NCBI RefSeq assembly: GCF_963966145.1
Contig: NC_091046.1
Coordinates: forward strand, 45,570,001 to 45,634,000
Length of the DNA: 64,000 nucleotides
Origin: Tenebrio molitor
Taxonomy: Eukaryota > Arthropoda > Insecta > Coleoptera > Tenebrionidae
Direction of reading: 5' to 3'
Every line of letters begins with the position of its first letter. Positions within the stretch are counted from its first letter, which is position 1. Below the pieces are notes generated by a model. The model had not been told where the DNA came from and made no database searches. It worked only from the letters and a program-made list of their open reading frames with translations. Shown here piece after piece: positions 1-12,500 of the stretch. Position numbers and translations under genes: made by a program.

Positions 1-2040
1 TTCCCTCAGACATCATGATTCTGACCGCCGTGTGTGCACAAATAAGTATTTCAGAAACTCGAGGAGCAATGCTTCATTGTTTTATTTCAATGCCTGTTGC
101 ACTTAACATTCTGTGTCTCGACAACCCTCTCGTCGGTCTTGCATTGTTCGTTTTCCTTCTCGTCGATTCAGCACTCGTCCGGGATTATGGTTCGCCGTTC
201 TTCAAATGCTGTTATTAGTATTGCAAACAGTTTGAAAACAAGTCAAATTTGTCGACATTTTCCAACACAATGCAAACACTCATCTCCGACACTCTCACCG
301 TACAACACACAACCGCACGTCTATTTAGCCGGCATTCGGTGTTTGACGAGCAAACGTTCCCGTCGAATTAATTCGAGCAAACAGCGCGATTTTTATGCGG
401 CCACCGCGGGAAGGATCGTCGAAAACGTCCATCCAGAATGTGTATTGGATCCGCAGCGATTATTCAACGTGGATCGACGCCATCGGTGGGTGACTCCGCC
501 GTCGCTCCGGGCGCTCCAGGGTTGCTATTAGGGGCTGCGGGCGAATCCGGCCGACCTCGTTCCGTGCTACATAATTTCCAGGATGGCCGCGGGGCCCTCC
601 AGTACCGATAAAATATAAACAGGCGTACCGCCCGTTCGCAAAACTGACGGTGATATGATATATGGCTCACGTGTGGGCGCATTGTCTGGAAGAGGATACC
701 AATAACGCGGGCATGGGCGCCGGCTGGGGGCCCCCGGAGTCATCCAAAAAAACGTCGTTCGCTTTCTCACTTGGAACTCTTTAATCCCAGGCATTTTAGC
801 TCCAAGTGTGCCCGTGTTGTGCCAGTTGCATATTCACGAAATCGTAAATGGAGGCTGTCCCAGAGCTGCCTCCCCAAAGAAAAAAAAAGGAGTATACCTA
901 TTTGGGTAAATGTTATAATTTTAACGAAAAAAGTCCTATCTGAAGCGATAAACGAGAAAAGACATCCGAAACCTGACTAATCACAGTTGAGCAACCTCAA
1001 GGTAGGATGACCGCCATATACCATATACCGCTGTATACTTTCGTCATTTTCTTTGTAGGTCGTACAATTTTATTGCATATTATAAGCAATTAACAATGAT
1101 TGGGTTGGAAAAGTTTGGAAAGCGGCGCGGGTCATTTGCCCTACAATACAAATGTACAAAATGTACAATACAACCATTCTTTAACTTAACGTACAATAAA
1201 ATTTTACGACCTACAAATAAAATTACAAAACTATAATAGATCTTTTAAACAAACACTTGAGCTGCTAACTTTTTGTGGAATTCTTATTTGTCTGTTTCCT
1301 TCAATTTTAAATTAGAAGCCCCCTTCGACGCGGCCGTTTCGCCGCCCGTGCCCCACCGCACTCGTTGCATACACTAAAAGTCCGATTGATCTCGCGACCG
1401 GGCGTCTCTTGTGTTTGGTAACCACAGAGCGCGTCATTATATCAGATTTATGTGCAAAGTCGCCAATAATTACGTTTAATGTGGCGAACGTTTAATTGCA
1501 TCTTGTGTACATAAGGCCGGAGTCGCTGCTCCGGTTGAACGATCCCGCTCGATGGAAATTATCGGTCATTTCAATTAAACAGTGGGTTTTCATATTTTCG
1601 GCCGAAAAATAAATTCCCAACGTAGTATTTTTTCAAGGCGGCAATTTATCGCCGAATTTGTGGCGGGAGGGCCGCACATTGAAATATATATTTATGTTTT
1701 AGGCCGCCAGCGGTCGGGGAGTTAACGCCCTGTTATACTACGGAGTTTCGAAAAATTGTCGGAACCCCGAGGTATCACTTAACTGGGATTATTTGAACGG
1801 ACTTGAACGGCTAAATCTAAAAATTACGATTTTTACCGGATCTACATAAAAATTCCCCGGGGGCCGATGCGATAATAATCGAAAGTCGTGGACAATGCGA
1901 GAAGGAAGGTCGCCGTCGAGGCGAATCCACGGAATTACCAATAAACATACACCAGGTACAGCGAGTAAATAAAGTATTCCAACGATTATTTTCAATTGAA
2001 ACATTCGGCGAACATTGTCCAGGAATCATCGATTTCTAAT
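1..2040. other. Non-coding flank, nothing recognised
   Basis: No open frame here resembles a known protein. The longest (97-531, +, 144 codons) has no domain, signal peptide or splice context that I can support, and it overlaps other frames on both strands. Base composition shifts from mixed (1-800) to AT-rich. I see no RNA gene or array. Confidence 0.5.
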
Positions 2041-2052
2041 AATTCCTCATAT

Positions 2053-2133
2053 CTTGCCATCGCCAAGTCCTGATATTGATCCAATCGAGCATTTGAGGGA
2101 TGAAGTAGAAAGAAGGAACAAGGCTTCGACAAG
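2053..2133 (+). pseudogene. Tc1-like transposase C-terminal fragment
   Basis: Frame starting at 2053 reads LPSPSPDIDPIEHLRDEVER followed by RNKAS. This matches the conserved Tc1-family block around the third catalytic residue (SPDLNPIEHLWDELERR), with Asp and Pro-Ile-Glu kept and the usual Trp replaced by Arg. Only about 27 codons are readable. Upstream sequence from about 2010 is compatible with the same domain but too decayed to align, and no terminal inverted repeat was found. A dead DNA transposon remnant of the Tc1/mariner superfamily. Confidence 0.7.
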
Positions 2134-2139
2134 TGCATA

Positions 2140-3595
2140 AAGTAGTATTTTATTAAAAGGGGAAGTATGACCACACGAGCTGGAGGCGAGTGCGACAATC
2201 CCATGAGTACAGTTTTTAACAGCCATAGAAGACATTTTTATTGTTTGTACTTTTGTATAAACTAAACATTTTTGGAAAATACTTCCCTTACTCTACCCGT
2301 ACGAGCAATTATAATACAAAGTGGACCCTGGATGTGGTGTTTTTTCCAAACTCTCTGCAAAACCCATAAAACGCACACCGTTGTGAAATCAATTATCACC
2401 AAATTAACACATAACGATCGTGATACCCATATGTCGGTTTGATAGTTTTTAACGAGCCTCGAGTCATCGAGACTTTCACCCGAAGATGCGATGCTAATCG
2501 TGCGGCCTGGACGCAGTGTCAATTAAAAGTGGAATCTGTTAGTAAAATTAGACGGTGGAATTATCATACAGATTGGAACAAACTGGCCCGTCCGATTTTA
2601 ATCGGGTAGACAATTCTTCAACAAATAAAATATTGCACCTGATATTGTTATTACTGTGACGCGGCGTCTTAATTATTTATTTTGTTGGTTGCCGAAACGC
2701 AATTATTTCCATATACAGGTGTCCTAAACGTCACACCTCGGGCACTTATCGGCCTTAATTGTTGAAATAATAATAGCTAATGGCACTAGACGACGGAATA
2801 ATTATACGATTTGAATATCAAAAGATGAATGTGAACATAAACAAAACTAACTATTAACTAAATGAAGATGGGAACGGATGATAAGTCAGTGGATAGGCTA
2901 TTGTAGGAAAGTGACGCTCCTAGCTTGGCCAAATTAAAATGATTAAGGTGCCTACTGCATACTCTTTGCATAATGATTTGATCTCGTCGCGGAAAGTTGT
3001 CACACCTGATCTGGCCAAACATTATGGATAGCAAGAAATGAGTCTTGCGCGATGTACGACTATCGGTGATATCATCTACACTTTGTTGATTATTGGATCT
3101 AAGAAGTTTAATAAAGTTTTTCTAGTCCTGGGGGCTTTTACGAGATCGCACGATAGTAAACACCTAAGGTCTAAAAATTCCTGTACACGTGAACACACCG
3201 TCAATAACAGCTTGTCAGTTTATTGTTGCAAGCTCTTGTTATTTACAGGAAGAGAAGTACACCAAGGCTATTATGAATTTCTACAACATATTTACTCGAA
3301 AGATAAGTTTACTTTGCAGCATAGTCTTAACAGGATGACTTTTAAACTTTGACAAATACAAGTGTCAATGTTAAAAGGTCAAACCTCTTTGAGTAATCGT
3401 AATGAAACCACACGAAATCTGGAAATTCGATTAGGTCATTATCTGGTCGGTGCGTCGTTACTTTGCGTCTTCGATAAGGTAATGTAACTTGGGATTCGCA
3501 TCTTACTTATTTTAGCTCCGGGAAATATTCTAACCTATATCCGCACACCTGCTCATACGACAGGACACAGCGCCAACGGCTAAACGACGAACTAA
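2140..3595. other. Non-coding, AT-rich, nothing recognised
   Basis: The 104-codon frame at 3038-3352 (+) shows no recognisable domain or splice context and is best treated as chance. No RNA gene or repeat is supported. Confidence 0.45.
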
Positions 3596-3599
3596 TCGA

Positions 3600-4510
3600 A
3601 TTTTCACCGCATTCAATTTTCTTGTGCCCGACTCGATTAGAAAACAAATTATATGAATCTCTACGGTTTCTGCAATGATGTTGGTAAAATATATCTAAAC
3701 GGGATTAATTTTTCCTTTCTTCAAGTTGAAAAACTCACCAAATTCACGATTCGATACTTTTCAGAAATTAAACAAGCACTCGATTGTTAAATGTCAACAA
3801 TCGATGCCAACCTAACTGACACGTCACAGCCGACTTCAAAAAATGTTTATTTTATTTTTATCGAAACAGTTCACGATTTTAGCCTAAAAGTGTGTTATTT
3901 TCAATGTTCCGACAAAACGAAACAAATTTGCAATTTATGGAGAAGTGAAAAATAATCTTGGTGATTTTCAACCAAAAACATTATGCGATGTTTTCACCGC
4001 ATTCAATTTGCTCCTGTTCGACTCAGAGCATGAATTTTCTACTTCTGTCATGATGTTAGTAAAAAATTATTGAAGAGTTCATTTTTTCTCTTTTAAAATT
4101 GTAAAACTTACCAGAGAGACGAAAATTTCTCAAGAATTAAACAAACACAACACTCCATTGTCAAAATGTCAACAATTGATGCAACGGTGCCAACATAACA
4201 GAACATGTCATAGCCCACTTCACAAAATATTTATTCTATTTTAATCGAAACCTTTTACAATATTTTCGGCAATTTCAGCCTTGAAACTGTGTGGTTTTCA
4301 ATTTTCCGACAAATTTCTATGAAACAAGTTGCGCAAGATGACTCAACAAGTGATTACACTTTTTGCAACAACAATAAAACCTGAAACAGTTCACACGCCT
4401 CTTATTTTACCCTCTTTATTTACCTTTGCTCAAAGTACTCTTCGTTAACGCGATTCATGGAGAACTGAAAGATAATCTTGGTGATCTTCAACAAAAATCA
4501 AGCAACGCAC
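3600..4510 (+). repeat. Old tandem duplication (two diverged copies)
   Basis: Copy 1 runs from about 3600 to 3990 and copy 2 from about 3991 to 4510. Shared landmarks in the same order are TTTTCACCGCATTCAATTT, a TGATGTTRGTAAAA block, an ATTAAACAARCAC block, ATGTCAACAATYGATGC, a CACGTCACAGCC/CATGTCATAGCC block, TTTTCCGACAAA-like text and TAATCTTGGTGATYTTCAAC. Copy 2 has an extra stretch of about 120 bases (roughly 4320-4445). Copies are clearly related but well diverged. No coding sequence seen. Confidence 0.75.
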
Positions 4511-4514
4511 ACCG

Positions 4515-5420
4515 GAAAGTTGATTTGTTTGATAAATTGATAGGCATGGCTAGAGTTGCAATTCACTGAGAGTAGTCTAAACAGTAAACTGAGCAAACAT
4601 TTAGATAAAGTTGGAAGTTTATCACACTACTGACTATTGATAACACAAAGAATTGTTTTTGAAAATTAAAATTTACGAAGTTACAAAGTGAGCACCTGTC
4701 ATTTTGAAAAGTCATTCAGGATATTGTTAGCATGGTCAAAATATGTATGTTTAAAAAAAAAGTTTGTTGTAATTAGGTGTTTAAAATTTCCAATAATTTA
4801 CAAACTGTACAGTCGGTTCCATTTAATGCAGTAACAATATTTATGTTTAATTTGAAAATGTGTAACGGGAGAGGAATTTTATTCGACTGTGTTTACGGTG
4901 GACAGACAAACTTGTGAAATGACAGACCGGGAAATGGTACTGTTTTAGTTGTCGTAGTTTGTAAGATAATAAGTAAATAATTGCGTGGAGGATGCGGTCA
5001 CTGTGTAAGTTTGGGGTTGTAGGAAGGGTGTCGTTTTAATTGACCAACTTTGCTTTAATTTAAATCACGTAGCCATCTTCTTGACGCCATCTTATCTGTG
5101 AGGTTATGTCCGAGCGTTCGGCTCGCAATTTGAACGCGAAGCAAGCTGGAGGCGCCGGAGGTAGACCGTGGGTTCCTTTTCCTGGGGGACCGCCGCCTCG
5201 CCGGAAGCCCTAGCCCCAGGTACGCTCGCATGGCGCGCCCGTCTCGCATCTCAAACATAAAAGGGTTCGCCTTTCTCGCAAACCTGATATCCAGAGAACA
5301 CAGAATCGGGTTGGACTGTGCCTGCAGCCTGCAGGATTATTAACCCAACTCGCCTGCAACAAAAAGACCGTGCAGAGAAACGCTCCGGTTGGAAGCCTGG
5401 GGCGCCCGTCGCTCCGACCA
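4515..5420. other. Upstream region of the 5.4 kb promoter
   Basis: AT-rich to about 5040, then abruptly GC-rich. It contains two same-orientation GCCATCTT motifs at 5072-5079 and 5086-5093, matching the Pho/YY1 core GCCAT. The minus-strand frame 5055-5258 is unrecognised and is probably a by-product of base composition. Confidence 0.4.
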
Positions 5421-5424
5421 ACAG

Positions 5425-5458
5425 TCAGTCAGACGCGATCGGCAGTCCGAGAGAGTCG
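5425..5458 (+). promoter_or_regulatory. Candidate Inr + DPE core promoter
   Basis: An arthropod-type initiator TCAGTC lies at 5425-5430 (A+1 at 5427). At exactly +28 to +32 (5454-5458) is AGTCG, which fits the downstream promoter element consensus RGWYV. No TATA box is visible at -30, as usual for DPE promoters. A second overlapping initiator-like TCAGAC lies at 5429-5434. The segment is GC-rich and sits directly ahead of a strong splice donor at 5641. Position and spacing are seen directly; promoter activity is inferred. Confidence 0.5.
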
Positions 5459-5640
5459 CTCGTTGGTGGTGGATGTTGTTGTCGAGGCCGGCTGCGCTCG
5501 CGTGTGTCAAGTCACGGTCACGTGCTCCAAGTGCTGTCGAGGGCGGGAGCCGCCGCCAACATTTTCCCCCAGGAGCTGATCCGCGTCCCCACCGTGGAGA
5601 ATCGAGGACCCGTCACCCTGGAGCCCTCGTGCCCCAAGCG
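5427..5640 (+). CDS. twz: Candidate 5' exon of twz (possibly coding, 5' end uncertain)
   Basis: The exon ends in CAAGCG followed by a strong donor GTGAGTC at 5641. One frame is open from a stop at 5285 to 5640 and ends with two bases (CG) left over. The exon at 42820 needs exactly two, and the join reads ...EPSCPKRKKTDIRND... without a stop. The last 22 complete codons (5573-5638) are strongly G/C-ending, like the confirmed twz exons, and encode ELIRVPTVENRG...EPSCPK. There is no ATG in this frame within the open stretch. Either this is a 5' UTR exon that looks coding by chance, or the real exon starts at 5573, just after an excellent acceptor (TTTTCCCCCAG, 5562-5572), with the start codon on an exon further upstream. 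No homologue of this segment is known to me. Confidence 0.45.
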
Positions 5641-8385
5641 GTGAGTCACTTGACGAGTGTTGTTTTCGAGGTGGAATCGCCACGGGGTGGGTTACTTTCC
5701 AGACGTTCTTGATGCCTGTTTATTTTTTCCGTCGTAACGGTATTTTTCGAGGCGGCCTCGAATCGGACCTGGGAGTTGCTGCCCCGAGACGTTTCCACGA
5801 TTTTCCAAAATCGGCCCCGGTTGGAATTCCCGCGACAGGACCGGCGCTAATTGACTTTAATTGTTTGCATAATGGCCCCACCTGGGTCTTACCGCAAATT
5901 GATTGGACAATAGTCCGATCTGATAAGCGCCAGACGCCGAAAAACCTCGTGATCCGGCCCTGCGGCCACGTTATTACCTCAAGAAGAACGTTTCGGACCC
6001 ACATTTATGTTTCTATCTCGGATTCCATCAGGGCCAGGTATACGACGTTTCCACTTTTTCAATGCTTTTTGTACCCAACTCGAGATTTAGGGTTGTCGGA
6101 ATTGTGTTTGTTTTCCGGAATGCTTTGCTCGAAACGTGTCGAAGAAAAATGCGACGTCACTCTCTGTGTCGGTCTTTTATCGCCCAGAGACGATCCCTCA
6201 AAATCAGAGAATGAGATTCTCAGATCAGATTATTTCGTCCCTTGAGGTACTAAATATTTAAAGAGATTAGCCGAGTTGTGGCTTTTCTACGAATTAAATC
6301 ATCAAATCCCAATTACGAGTTTTAACTGAATTGTGCCCTCATAAACTTTGAAATGGATTAGTCGAAATCGTATCAGACCGAAGACTTCAAAAATTCAACT
6401 CTTGCAAACTTGCTGAAAATTTTATGCAAACCCCCTCTAGCTGTCATACCACAAAAATTAAAATTTTTTGCAGTCTTATTAGCAACCACTTCCTCCAAAA
6501 CTATCAATACACTTAAATTCTAATCAGTGTGACACATTTTTTTGCTGTTAGGTTATGTTTTGACGTTCCACGTGATCAAATTCCGTCATTATCATTGGTT
6601 GACTGGGTTTAATGCGATGAGCGATTAAATGTCAAATCTAAGACGAATTGTTTAAGTTATTTAATCAAAGAAAATGTTTTCACAAATGAGTTATTATTAC
6701 TCACGCTATTATGATGCGATTTTCAGACATCCGATATCTTCTGACAAAATATTTGTATTAATTCGCAATATCGTGAAATGAAAATTTTAATGTACGTACC
6801 ATTCAACTGCGAACAAAAGTTGTTATTGCAAGCTGCGTTATTGGATATAAATTACTAATTTATCCAACCACATACCTCGTAGGCGATAAAACTGAGGTGA
6901 ATTTGTTATTTCAATAAAATGTTTGGTCGTTAACAAAAGTACTAACGGACCAATACATATTTGTTTCATATATAATAATTAATTTTAAACTCCTCCAATT
7001 TATTTCCATATTTTTATCACCTGTTGAAGCTATTTTCACGATGTTTTCATTTACGGAATATTTCAAAAATTTATGACAAAACAATGTTACATCAAGATCT
7101 TTTTTTTCACTGCAAATTTTGCATTTAATTTGGTAGTCAAGCTGTCTGTTGAATTAGATTATGTTTTTCTCAGTTTGAGGTTATAAATAGCGTCAATGTC
7201 TAGCGCATTGTTGTCAGTTTTACTAGTTGTTATGTTCACTTTGATAGGTCCGCATGTCAGGCACTTTAGTGACCAAAATCAAGCAGTGTCCTCCAACGTT
7301 AAAAAATAAATCATGGCCTCCTATTATGCCAAAACAACGTGAACGGTCTTTACGCAATATTTTATCAAAAACTTTTTTTTTTCATTCAGTTACTTCCACT
7401 TTATTAAATTAGACTTTTCTCAAGTTGGTGAAGTACATTTTGCAAAGTACGGTACGACTCATTCCAGCCACCTTGCGAAATAAATTTCTAGACCGAAAGA
7501 TCACACAACGTTCGAGATCAAAAGCCCATCGATTGGAGCTCGTTATTTGCGTTCGTAATCAAATTTGGACCGAATCGAGCGTGCATACATCACTGTACAT
7601 TTATTTATTGCGGCCCAATGATGTATCGTTGCACCGTTTCGGTTCCAGCGTTGGAGAAATTTTTAATTATCGCTAATCCGACCCCATCCATATCGAGCAA
7701 ACACGTACATCATGCAACGATTGTAAATAAATCAGAATTACGCAATACAGATCAAACGCCGCTGCGCTCATCCAGGCTCCAGTCAATTTATTATGGCGCA
7801 TTTTCCATAAATGCAGACGTTTAAATCCATCTCCATCAAGTCCTGTCGAGAGACTGTCACCGAACCAGTTATCCTAATTTCCATTTCGCTTCCCTGAAAA
7901 ATGCACAACCATTTTTTCGTCAATCTTCGTCGTACCATCCGGCTGTGTTAAATCAAATTTAAATTACACAAAAACAATTAGATTTTTAATTAAAACGTTA
8001 AGTTTTAATTAACAAGCTGATCCGTTCAGGAACTTTACTCACATTGTAATTAAAGTTTTCCAAGTTTTATTATCGTCCGTCCAACTTTTTACACTTGATT
8101 TTTACAGGATTTACTGTTAGAGCTACTTGATATTTGTTTTAATTAATCCTGGGCATATTAGCCTCCGCGCTTGCAATTATTGCACGCAATTAAGGCCTCT
8201 ATTATGCAAGTCAGTCGTCGTAGGTTTGAAGTTATGGCGATGCGTGCAAATTAATTTTCATTATCTGCTATAACTCATCGACCTAACAGGACGGTGCCCA
8301 AAGGAGAAGAAATTTTTCCAGGAGAAAATAATTTTTGTGGTATAGCGCTTTTTAAATTCTGAGAAGTGCCGCCCAAGGTGTATCG
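5641..8385. other. Start of probable giant intron 1, nothing else recognised
   Basis: After the donor at 5641 the sequence becomes AT-rich. The open frame 5709-6245 (+, 178 codons) has no recognisable domain. I see no transposase, RNA gene or tandem array here. Confidence 0.4.
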
Positions 8386-8666
8386 AGGTCATAAAGTGCA
8401 TCTTTTTCGTCCGAGTCTGAGCTTTCTAGCCGAGGCTTGAAAATTAGCGAGGACAGAAAGCACAAAGCAAAATTACAAATTAATTTTATATATACATACA
8501 TACGTATTAACAATTTTTTAGAGCAGTTATCAGCTTGTCAACAAAACTAGAAATTTACTACATATTTGCAATTATCGGTTTCGTTGCTAACTTAGTATAC
8601 AGACCAACAGATGGCACCACGGTCAGCGTCCGAAAAAGAGTTACTTTTCGTCCGCTTGTGAGTACG
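8386..8666 (+). repeat. Dispersed repeat, copy 1 of 3 (GCGGAC family)
   Basis: Begins with AAAGTGCATCTT and a CGAGTCTGAG/CCGAGGCTTGAAA block, and ends with CGGTCAGCGTCCGAAAAAG, then TTACTTTTCGTCCGCTTGTG and AGTACG. The same ordered blocks recur at 38410-38716 (+) and 35836-36198 (-). The middle portion differs most. No coding capacity or clear terminal inverted repeats, so probably a non-autonomous element. Confidence 0.75.
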
Positions 8667-8669
8667 TAA

Positions 8670-9800
8670 AATGACCGTTTTCATTAAGGGTGCCTAAAAA
8701 ATACTATACGTAATATTCGATTATGATCGTTTTGAGTCAGGACGTGGAGTAGATTTCGCGGGGTATGGTATTACTTCATTCCAGACCGCCTTACCACTTT
8801 CGTTTACCGCCGGCGCTGGTAATAACTAGACTTACCCTAATGCCACGTTTACAAATCACACAAATATCGTTTCAATTCCCGGCATATTAATCTGCCCCGT
8901 GGTTTAGTAATAACAGAGCTTAACAAATCCCAGTGGTGGATATTGCTGTCAAACTATTTGTTCAACTAATTAATGCGTGTAACGTACTGAGTAAAATGTC
9001 ATGTTACATAAAAGATTTCGCCGGTTGAGTCACTCCGAAGGCTGTGGTGGGTGTCGATTCAAGGTGTCTCGTTAGCGAGTCCCATTGTGGAAAAAACTTG
9101 GATTTTTCGCCAAAGTGCAATCTAGGCATCGACAGTTTGACGTTTGGCGAAGTTGGGAAGTCGGTGCAACAAGAACACGGCGAAGTGCATCCCGGCTGTC
9201 GCTCAGTTGTCAAGTGGAAAGCCGAAGTTGGCGCGTCATAAACTCGACTCGAGGCTGTACATCGGCTAAAATGCATTGTCTGCGCCATCGAGTCGAGCGC
9301 AAATGGTAATGACGGAATTTCAAAATCAAACAAACTTGTTTGCCGTTTTAACGGCTTCATCCGCACGAGACAGGAAATAAATAAATCGTTTTCGATCGGT
9401 CGACGTTTATCGGCCGGAATGGCTTGGTACGCTGGAAATTTCTTGGTGTAACGCTTGGGCTGGTTCGAGCTACAAATCTCGCCCCCGGGGATGTCTAGTG
9501 GTCGATTAATAGAGGCGCGGTTTTTGTTTTCAGGCCACGAAGATTAGTATAAGCTAGTCTAGACCAAACTGGAGGAACGGCGGTTTAAATGGGACCGATT
9601 TGAATTTATTTGGTCCGTTCGTAGGCAAATTTTAATTTGAGGTTCTTAAAAGCCATGTCCGAATCTTGCCCATATATCGTTTTGATTGAATGCAAATTCT
9701 TTTTGCATCTGAATCATTAAATTTGATACTTTTGAAAAAACTAAATTTATAATACAAAATATCATCTAGATTGTTGTATTTTTTTTACCACCAAACAGAA
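8670..9800. other. Non-coding, nothing recognised
   Basis: The minus-strand frame 9004-9366 (120 codons) and its overlapping plus-strand frames are unrecognised and look like chance open frames. No repeat or RNA gene is supported. Confidence 0.4.
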
Positions 9801-9804
9801 ATCA

Positions 9805-12500
9805 TTTCGGTATCTCTCCCTAGGCAGTAAAAGTAAAAATGTCAAGTCAGATTCATTTCTTTGCTACCTAAAACACTAACACCCCAGATGTCGTGATGCT
9901 GAAGTGTTTTGATATCTCTAGAAAAATTTGTTCTTCAGACCATTCATTTACTTTAATCGTTTAGTGACGAAACAGTCTTCATTCAGTGATTAATGCGGAT
10001 CAGATCTGGGAAATATGTAGGTCGAAAATATGATTTTGAAATTGGCATTATAGCTGCTTTGGAAATCCAGATCTGGGGAGCTGTAAGATTGTTCTCGTGA
10101 AACAACACCGTCGTCTCAAATTGTCTTTGACAATTTATGGTTGAAATTTAAGCTCCTCCATACAAATAAGTATGTATCGGGTGTTTTTTTTAAATTTCAC
10201 CTCATAGTAGGCGTTGAAGAGTCTATTGTGAACGCAATATACAGGTTCCGGATCGCGGATCAGCTGTTTAAATCTTACCTTTTACACGAGTGGTGCGTTC
10301 AAAATCGACTCTTCAACGCCTATTACGAGGTGAAATTAAAAAAAAAAACACTGGATATTACATATTACAAAATGTTTGTAGTTTTTACAAAACCAATGAA
10401 CTGTGTTCCTTATTATTTTTAACAGAGCAATATTTTTTTCTAAATAGTAATAATTGTATTGATTTTTTTTAAACATCTTTAAAGTATTTTTTTTAAATAA
10501 ATTATGAATTCTTGTTAAAGAAAACTTCAAAAATATTCGTTTAGGAAATTGTCATGAAGCGTTCAAGAATAAGAAATAACAGAAATGCGAGCACGAGTAT
10601 TGTCGCCTGCAATCATGGATTTTAGTTCCCAAATCAAACACTTGTGGCGCATGGCGCGACATTTAAATTTAAACAACAATCCCTCACTTTTGATCAGTCA
10701 GAAACAACAATTTTTAAATATCAATAATATGAAGCTTAAATTGTTATTAATTGTCAATACTATTAGCTTGATATTTTTAAATGTCAACACACAATGGGAA
10801 CTCAACTTTAAAAATAAAGTGTTTGGATCAATTACGAGCTTCATTTCTTTCCTACCTAAAATACTAATACGTCTGATGTCAAGCTGATACTTCTAGAAAA
10901 ATTTGTGCTTCAGACCATTCATTTATGTACTTCATCCGTCTTCAAGAAAATAAATACCACAAAATATTATTTTGAAAGTGGCATTGTAGCTGCTTTGGAA
11001 ATTCAGATCTTGTAGACTGAACGATTAAAAGTAGTGTATTCTCTCCCTAGGGAGTAAAAGTAAAAAAGTCAAGTTGGAATTTCTTGAAAATTTGTTAATA
11101 AATAACAGCGAGTAATTTATAAAAGTGTTTATTAAAAGAAATCACAATTTATTTATTAATTATGAGCTGAAGGATTGTTCTTGGGGAACAACACTATCGC
11201 TTCAATTTGTCCTTGACATCTTCTGGTTGAAATTTGACCTCCTCCATCTAGGGCTTCAATAAATCTGCCGCTAAACGCATAAAAGATTAAAAAAAAAAAT
11301 GTACTTTTTCTTCAATAATGTTTGTTATTTTTTTGTGGCATACGGCGGGAAATTTAAATTTAACCAATAATCTGTCTAATGTCACGCTGTTGAAGACTTT
11401 GATACCTCTCCTATCTAGGGCTTCAATAAATATGCCGTTAAATATATAAAACATTAAAAACAATTTGTATTTCTCCTTTTTTGAGGATCGAAAGTATTGT
11501 ATTCTCTCCCTAGAGAGTAAAAGTAAAAAAAGTCAAGTTGGAAATGCTTGAAAATTTCTTAAAAAAAAAGTCTGTATAATTTGTAAAAATATGTATGTAC
11601 ATATGTATTAAAACAATTACAATTATTTATTAATTTTGATCGCATAACATTACATTTTGAAACTGATTCCAGATATTTTCATTAATCTCCAACGTTGGTT
11701 TTAACATGGAGTATGCGTAAAAAATAAACCAAATTGACATAATAAGTATCTACGTAATTTATTTCCGTCCATTTTTTGAATAAATCGTATCCAATTCGAT
11801 ACTTTTTCCCAGATTTTTTGGTGATGAATCCAATTCTGCTACATTAGCTTCTTCGAGGATATCTTGGGGAACAACTTTCCCAAAATTACTATCGAAATCC
11901 ATTCTTTAAAAATTCATAAAAACGAGACACAACCAGTGTGTAAACTGTATAAAACGTAATCTTAGTAACGGCAAATGTGCTTACTCCGACTCTGTGGATT
12001 TCAGAAAGTCTCATTTACGTTAAAAAAAAATTAATAAAAAGGTGTCAGAAAAAACAAATATTATTCCAAAATGTTTGTGGTGTTTGAACAATTTACAGAT
12101 AAACACATTGAACCGTGTATAATTATGATGTTGATTCCTTATTTTTAACAAAAAATGGAAATATTTTCGGCCTAAATGTTTTTAACAATGATCCTTGAGT
12201 TTAACAGTTTCAAATTTAAGTGAACGTTTTTTTGGACTTTTTTAAAGCCATTTTTCATACATTTCCAGGAATAATTTAAACAGAAATGCCATGATGAATT
12301 TTAGTTTCCAAATCAAACACTTGTGGCGCATGGCGCGAAATTTAAACACACAATGGGAACTCAGCGTTGACAATTTGTGCTTCACACCATTCATTTACTT
12401 CATTCGTCACTGCCATTTGTCCTTGACAACTTGTAATGTAATTTCCTCCATCTAAGCCTTCAGTATGCCCGCGATAAAACGTATAAAACATTTAAAAATA
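9805..12500 (+). repeat. Nested cluster of an unclassified dispersed repeat
   Basis: Several overlapping partial copies of one repeat family. Landmarks are TCTCCCTAGGGAGTAAAAG (about 9814 as a variant, 11041, 11506), CTTCAGACCATTCATTTA (about 9933, 10908), a GCTGCTTTGGAAATYCAGATCT block (10053, 10990), GTTCTYGTGRAACAACAC-like text (10091, 11179), TTGAAATTTGACCTCCTCC (11227, variant at 10142) and CACTTGTGGCGCATGGCGCG (10640, 12318). The longest continuous copy here is about 10352-11305 and is repeated at 14400-15400. On the minus strand the region near 10000 reads PTYFPDLIRIN, weakly like the mariner PPYSPDLAPSD motif, so the family may derive from a mariner element. That is a tentative inference. 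Confidence 0.7.
10181..10351. mobile_element. Foldback MITE nested in the repeat cluster
   Basis: A 171-bp element with long terminal inverted repeats. The left arm (10181-10236) runs GTGTTTTTTTT, then AATTTCACCTCATAGTAGG, CGTTGAAGAGTC and TGAACGCA. The right arm (10294-10351) is its imperfect reverse complement, including GACTCTTCAACGCCTATTA and GAGGTGAAATT and ending AAAACAC. The loop is about 57 bases. No convincing target-site duplication is visible. It interrupts a copy of the surrounding repeat, so it inserted later. The 93-codon frame across it (10141-10422) is a by-product. Confidence 0.8.

Noticed and set aside
97..531. 144-codon frame near the window start as a gene
   Set aside because: No domain, no splice or promoter signature, and overlapped by frames on the other strand.
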